DNA of 64,000 nucleotides from Synanceia verrucosa (Eukaryota; Chordata; Actinopteri; Perciformes; Synanceiidae): positions 11,239,849-11,303,848 of the forward strand of contig CM056553.1 of the NCBI GenBank assembly GCA_029721515.1, in the 5' to 3' direction. How positions within the stretch are numbered: the first letter of the stretch is position 1; each line of letters starts with the position of its first letter. This document shows positions 61,201-64,000 of this stretch, in pieces. Both the position numbers and the translations under genes were made by a program. The notes under the pieces are model-generated. The model had not been told where the DNA came from. It saw only the letters and a program-made list of their open reading frames with translations, and did not search any database.

Positions 61201-61993
61201 TCATTTAACCTATCAACATCAACACTTGTCTCAATTTTCTTAATTTCCCTATCACTAATATCCCTAAATTTGTCCCACTCCGCACTACCAAATGACCACC
61301 CCTGTGCTCTCCCTGTATTATAATGTTCTAGATTTATTCCCACTTCTATCACTATTGGATAATGGTCACTTCCTATGGTGGTTTCCTTCATCACATCCCA
61401 AGAACAGATACCTGCTAGTGAATCTGATACTAATGTAAGATCTATCGCTGATTCTGCCCCTGTCCTAACATTAATTCTTGTCCCTCTCCCATCGTTGAGA
61501 CATACTAGATTTTTATTATCCATTACTTCTTCTATCACCATTCCATTGTAATCATTCCTACTATCCCATAACGTGCTATGTGCATTAAAATCACCACACC
61601 ATATAACTTTCCCCTCTAAATAACCTTCCAGTTCATCCATAGCTTCTAACGACATCATGTTACATGGATTGTAGAAATTAACTAGTTTAATATTTCCCTC
61701 TTTTGCCCAGACTTCAGTTACTATATATATTCCATATTCCTTCCTTTTCCCACCACCCTATATTGTGTTCCTTGTTTCATAAACATTATGCACCCACCAC
61801 CATTTCCCTCTCCTCTATCTCTACGGATACTATCATAACCTTTAATGGTAAATTCCAATCCTGGTTTCAGCCATGTCTCCTGAATGCACAAAATGTCTGG
61901 TGCTTTCTTACAGTCTCTAATAAAACCTTTTAGCTCTTGACCATTGGCTATTAGACTTCTAGCATTCCACTGTAAAATAATCAGTCTGTCTTT
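58250..61993 (-). pseudogene. LINE ORF2: endonuclease-reverse transcriptase-RNase H, one frameshift
   Basis: The frame opens at 61993 without an ATG and reads an APE-type endonuclease (LQWNARSLIANG, CIQETWL, GDFNAHS, SDHYPI). The reverse transcriptase starts near KRSAPGKDQ and FRKGRNTMD. In an 8-base T run (60234-60241 on the plus strand as A) the frame shifts by one. The second frame then continues without a break: FFDIEKAYD, NGTPQGSIVSPLLF, the catalytic FADD, an RNase H domain with YTDAS, GEMVA, CSDSSSAL and NEMADKIAK, and a final zinc-knuckle CDYCGEEETVEHVLVRC. It would nick DNA and copy the element RNA at the cut. The single break lies in a homopolymer, so sequencing error is possible. 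Confidence 0.85.
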
Positions 61994-62929
61994 TCATTTG
62001 CTCCCCCTGGTTTCCTGTCTACCTCCAGTTTCCTATTAATATCTTCCCAGGACACCTCCCTCATTTCCAAATACTTTTCAGCCCCCTTCACAATAATTCT
62101 TATCTTCTCTGTTTTGTGTTTTACTTGATCAGTACAGTTTATTATGTAGGCCATAAACAAAACCTCTAATGCCTCGCCCCCCTCTTGTCTTACAGGCTGT
62201 TTCACCTTATTAACCTCCTCTCTTCCTCTTTGCTCGTTTACTCTCTTCACTGCCTCTGCATAGCTTAAGTTGTTAGCCGTTTTTACTTCACTTTTACTGC
62301 CCTCTGTCTCGCCTCGCAGCCACCATACGTCACCCTGTGTGGTCCCCCACAATTGCAGCATTTATCTTGCACACCATCTTCACATTCTTCAAACCTATGG
62401 CTTCCGGATTGTATTTATCTCTCCTCCACTCATACTCCTTTTTAGTTTCTCCAGGTCTTCATCTACCGGAATCCCGGTTATGACTCCCCTCATTCCCATT
62501 CCTACACCTAGTACCTTCCGTTCACACACCCCCTTCTTGCATATACTCTCCACCTGCCTGGCTTTATTTCTCTGCTCTTCCGTTTTGCATATTATCAGCA
62601 AATTTCCATCCCACAAGATTTTCGCCATTTCCACTTCACCTATCTTCTTTCTCAGTTCCCTCGTCAACGCTATCGGACTTATTTTAATATGTTCATCCTC
62701 TTTCCTAAACCTCAGGATAATTTTAAACTCCTCATTTAAACCCTTCCTCCGAACTACTCTCTTCTAACCTGTTAGTATGTTTCTTTCTTTTGATATTCTG
62801 GCTTGTACTCAAGCTCCCCGCGCTTTTTCCCTGCTGTGCTCGCTGTGATTTCCCACTGCACGCCAGATACCATTCATCTCCTAACTCTATCTCACTGTCC
62901 CCTTCATCCTCATCTCCCTGGCTTGCCAT
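61981..62929 (-). pseudogene. LINE ORF1 (RNA-binding, CCHC type), multiply broken
   Basis: The protein would coat the element RNA. Three separated frames are seen: 62929-62732 (acidic N-terminus starting MASQGDEDEG), about 62740-62395 (FRKEDEHIKISPIAL to SGGEINTIRK) and 62361-61981 (with SYAEAVKRV). A zinc-knuckle segment CCNCGGPH with a later GGCEARQRA sits between them in yet another frame. The jump from INTIRK straight to the middle of the knuckle region suggests that some coding sequence is deleted. The ORF1 stop at 61983-61981 lies 10 bases inside the ORF2 frame. Confidence 0.75.
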
Positions 62930-63101
62930 CCTGATCCACTCACTAATCAGTTTATGCCCACCGCCAAATTACAAATTTTCCAAAAAAAAAACACGCCAAA
63001 AAGTTGTTTCAAAAACCTCGACTCCTGTCAAACTCCTGTCACGATCAGCTGTTTGTAGTTCCTCCAGCCGTTCCGTGTCTCCGAGATATCGCCTCCACCC
63101 C

Positions 63102-63114
63102 CCCCTGTTGGTCT
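63102..63114. other. Target-site duplication, right copy (LINE 5' side)
   Basis: Exact repeat of 58010-58022, directly before the LINE 5' end on the minus strand. Confidence 0.85.
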
Positions 63115-63240
63115 GGAGGAGTAACACTGTAAAAATGAGGGCTAAGGTTAATAATAATAACACTGTAGCTGTGTTAAAGAGGGATAAAAACATTTTTAAA
63201 ACCATTAAAACTAAAAAAAAAAAAAAAGAGGTAATCCAAA

Positions 63241-63288
<48 letters not shown>

Positions 63289-64000
63289 GTCAGTCTGTCT
63301 GCCTGTCTATGTATCTATTGCTATTTTGAATTAATTGATAACATTTGAGTTTGTGTAAAACAAGAACTCTTCTCAGTGGTGTATGTTCAGTTTTGCAGCC
63401 TACCTGAGTTGACTGTTTGGATCCTCCCTCCCGGTTTGGGCTACACCCCTTCATCCCTGCACCCATTCATGAGGGGCCATTCACATTCAGTTCACGACCT
63501 CACAGCACAGTAGAAAGGATGCAGGACAAGGGGAGGCTGAGCAAAGTGGCTTTCCTAAGGAGAGTGTGAAGAATTTAACAACACTGTGTGATTTATGGTG
63601 AGTCCCCTTTGGATGGATGGATGGATGGATAGATAGATAGATAGATAGATCAGTTATGTCATTAATTATATAAATTGATTGGATGTTTTATCCCTTATCA
63701 GTTGTATTGTTGTGGTGCATGCAGCACATTTAATTCCAGTTTGCATTGTAAATGTAGTTGACCAGATTGACATGGGGTGTTTATGTTATAGTTTATTCTG
63801 CTGAACAAAACAGGTACCACTGTGCACATTTTTAATCTGATCTACCATATTAAATGATATTTATTGAAGTATTCATTAAGTGTGCTTATGATTTGGGATA
63901 TGAGAGTGACAATAAAAATGATGTCTTCCAGTTATGTTAGACAGGGTCATAAAGATGCCACTAAAATGCACTCAACCATGAGGAAGTATTTGATTGTTCT
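63115..64000. other. Intergenic end of window with tetranucleotide repeats
   Basis: (ATCT)n occupies about 63241-63310 and (GGAT)n/(AGAT)n about 63613-63652. A stretch ending in a good donor, TTTATG/GTGAGT near 63600, could be the first non-coding exon of a plus-strand gene. KIF4A follows PDZD11 in human, but no kinesin coding sequence is visible here. Confidence 0.35.

Larger units (their letters stand above)
58023..63101 (-). mobile_element. Nearly full-length RNase H-bearing LINE (I/Nimb-like)
   Basis: A 5.1-kb non-LTR retrotransposon bounded by a 13-bp target duplication. Minus-strand order: 5' UTR (about 63101-62930), ORF1 (62929-61981, damaged), ORF2 with endonuclease, reverse transcriptase and RNase H (61993-58250, one frame break), and a 3' UTR ending in GGTGGCGGTAATGCACCAAT, AACCGCCATAAAACCACAAG and a short GAAGAA tail. 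A (TA)n tract at about 58170-58226 lies in its 3' UTR. ORF1 with CCHC knuckles plus an RNase H domain places it in the I superfamily; the Nimb label is from memory of fish families. Confidence 0.88.

Overview
The window is vertebrate nuclear DNA from a ray-finned fish, most likely a percomorph teleost. The genes have short GT-AG introns. tRNA-headed SINEs, Tc1-type transposons, an RNase H-bearing LINE with a GAAGAA tail, and many microsatellites fill the space between and inside them. Exon models were built by hand from splice sites and reading phase, and every coding phase closes.

Layout. 1-8.5 kb is repeat-dominated. It holds a 2.2-kb heptamer minisatellite and a DNA transposon with inverted ends that has been invaded by a SINE and a second retroposon. 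Six conserved genes follow: p2ry4 (8.8-9.9 kb, minus; nucleotide-receptor GPCR), an inppl1/SHIP2-type inositol 5-phosphatase (14.3-27.8 kb, minus; 27 coding exons), arr3 cone arrestin (34.2-38.4 kb, plus; 16 coding exons), a RAB6-family GTPase placed as rab41 (39.5-44.8 kb, plus), a STARD10-like lipid-transfer protein (48.8-51.8 kb, plus) and pdzd11 (55.2-57.5 kb, minus). Decayed and intact Tc1-like elements flank the STARD10-like gene, and a nearly full-length LINE with a 13-bp target-site duplication lies upstream of pdzd11.

The order p2ry4 - arr3 - rab41 - pdzd11 matches the mammalian Xq13.1 neighbourhood. Two extra genes sit in that order here, a SHIP2-like gene and a STARD10-like gene. 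Their known human relatives (INPPL1, STARD10) lie at 11q13.4 with P2RY2, RAB6A and ARRB1. The block therefore looks like one side of a whole-genome-duplication paralogon that kept genes lost from the mammalian X copy.

The most striking observation is in the RAB gene. It has two separate pairs of tandemly duplicated exons of exactly equal length (106/106 and 94/94 nt). Within each pair, including both exons breaks the frame, so each pair is predicted to be mutually exclusive and the locus could encode four GTPase isoforms. The first pair carries the residues that distinguish human RAB6A from RAB6A'; the second differs at about 10 of 32 residues around the G5 (SAK) loop.

The genes do not form an operon; each has its own introns and ends. 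They are functionally unrelated apart from shared signalling and membrane-traffic themes: purinergic GPCR, phosphoinositide turnover, cone-opsin shut-off, Golgi Rab, phospholipid transfer and PDZ scaffold.
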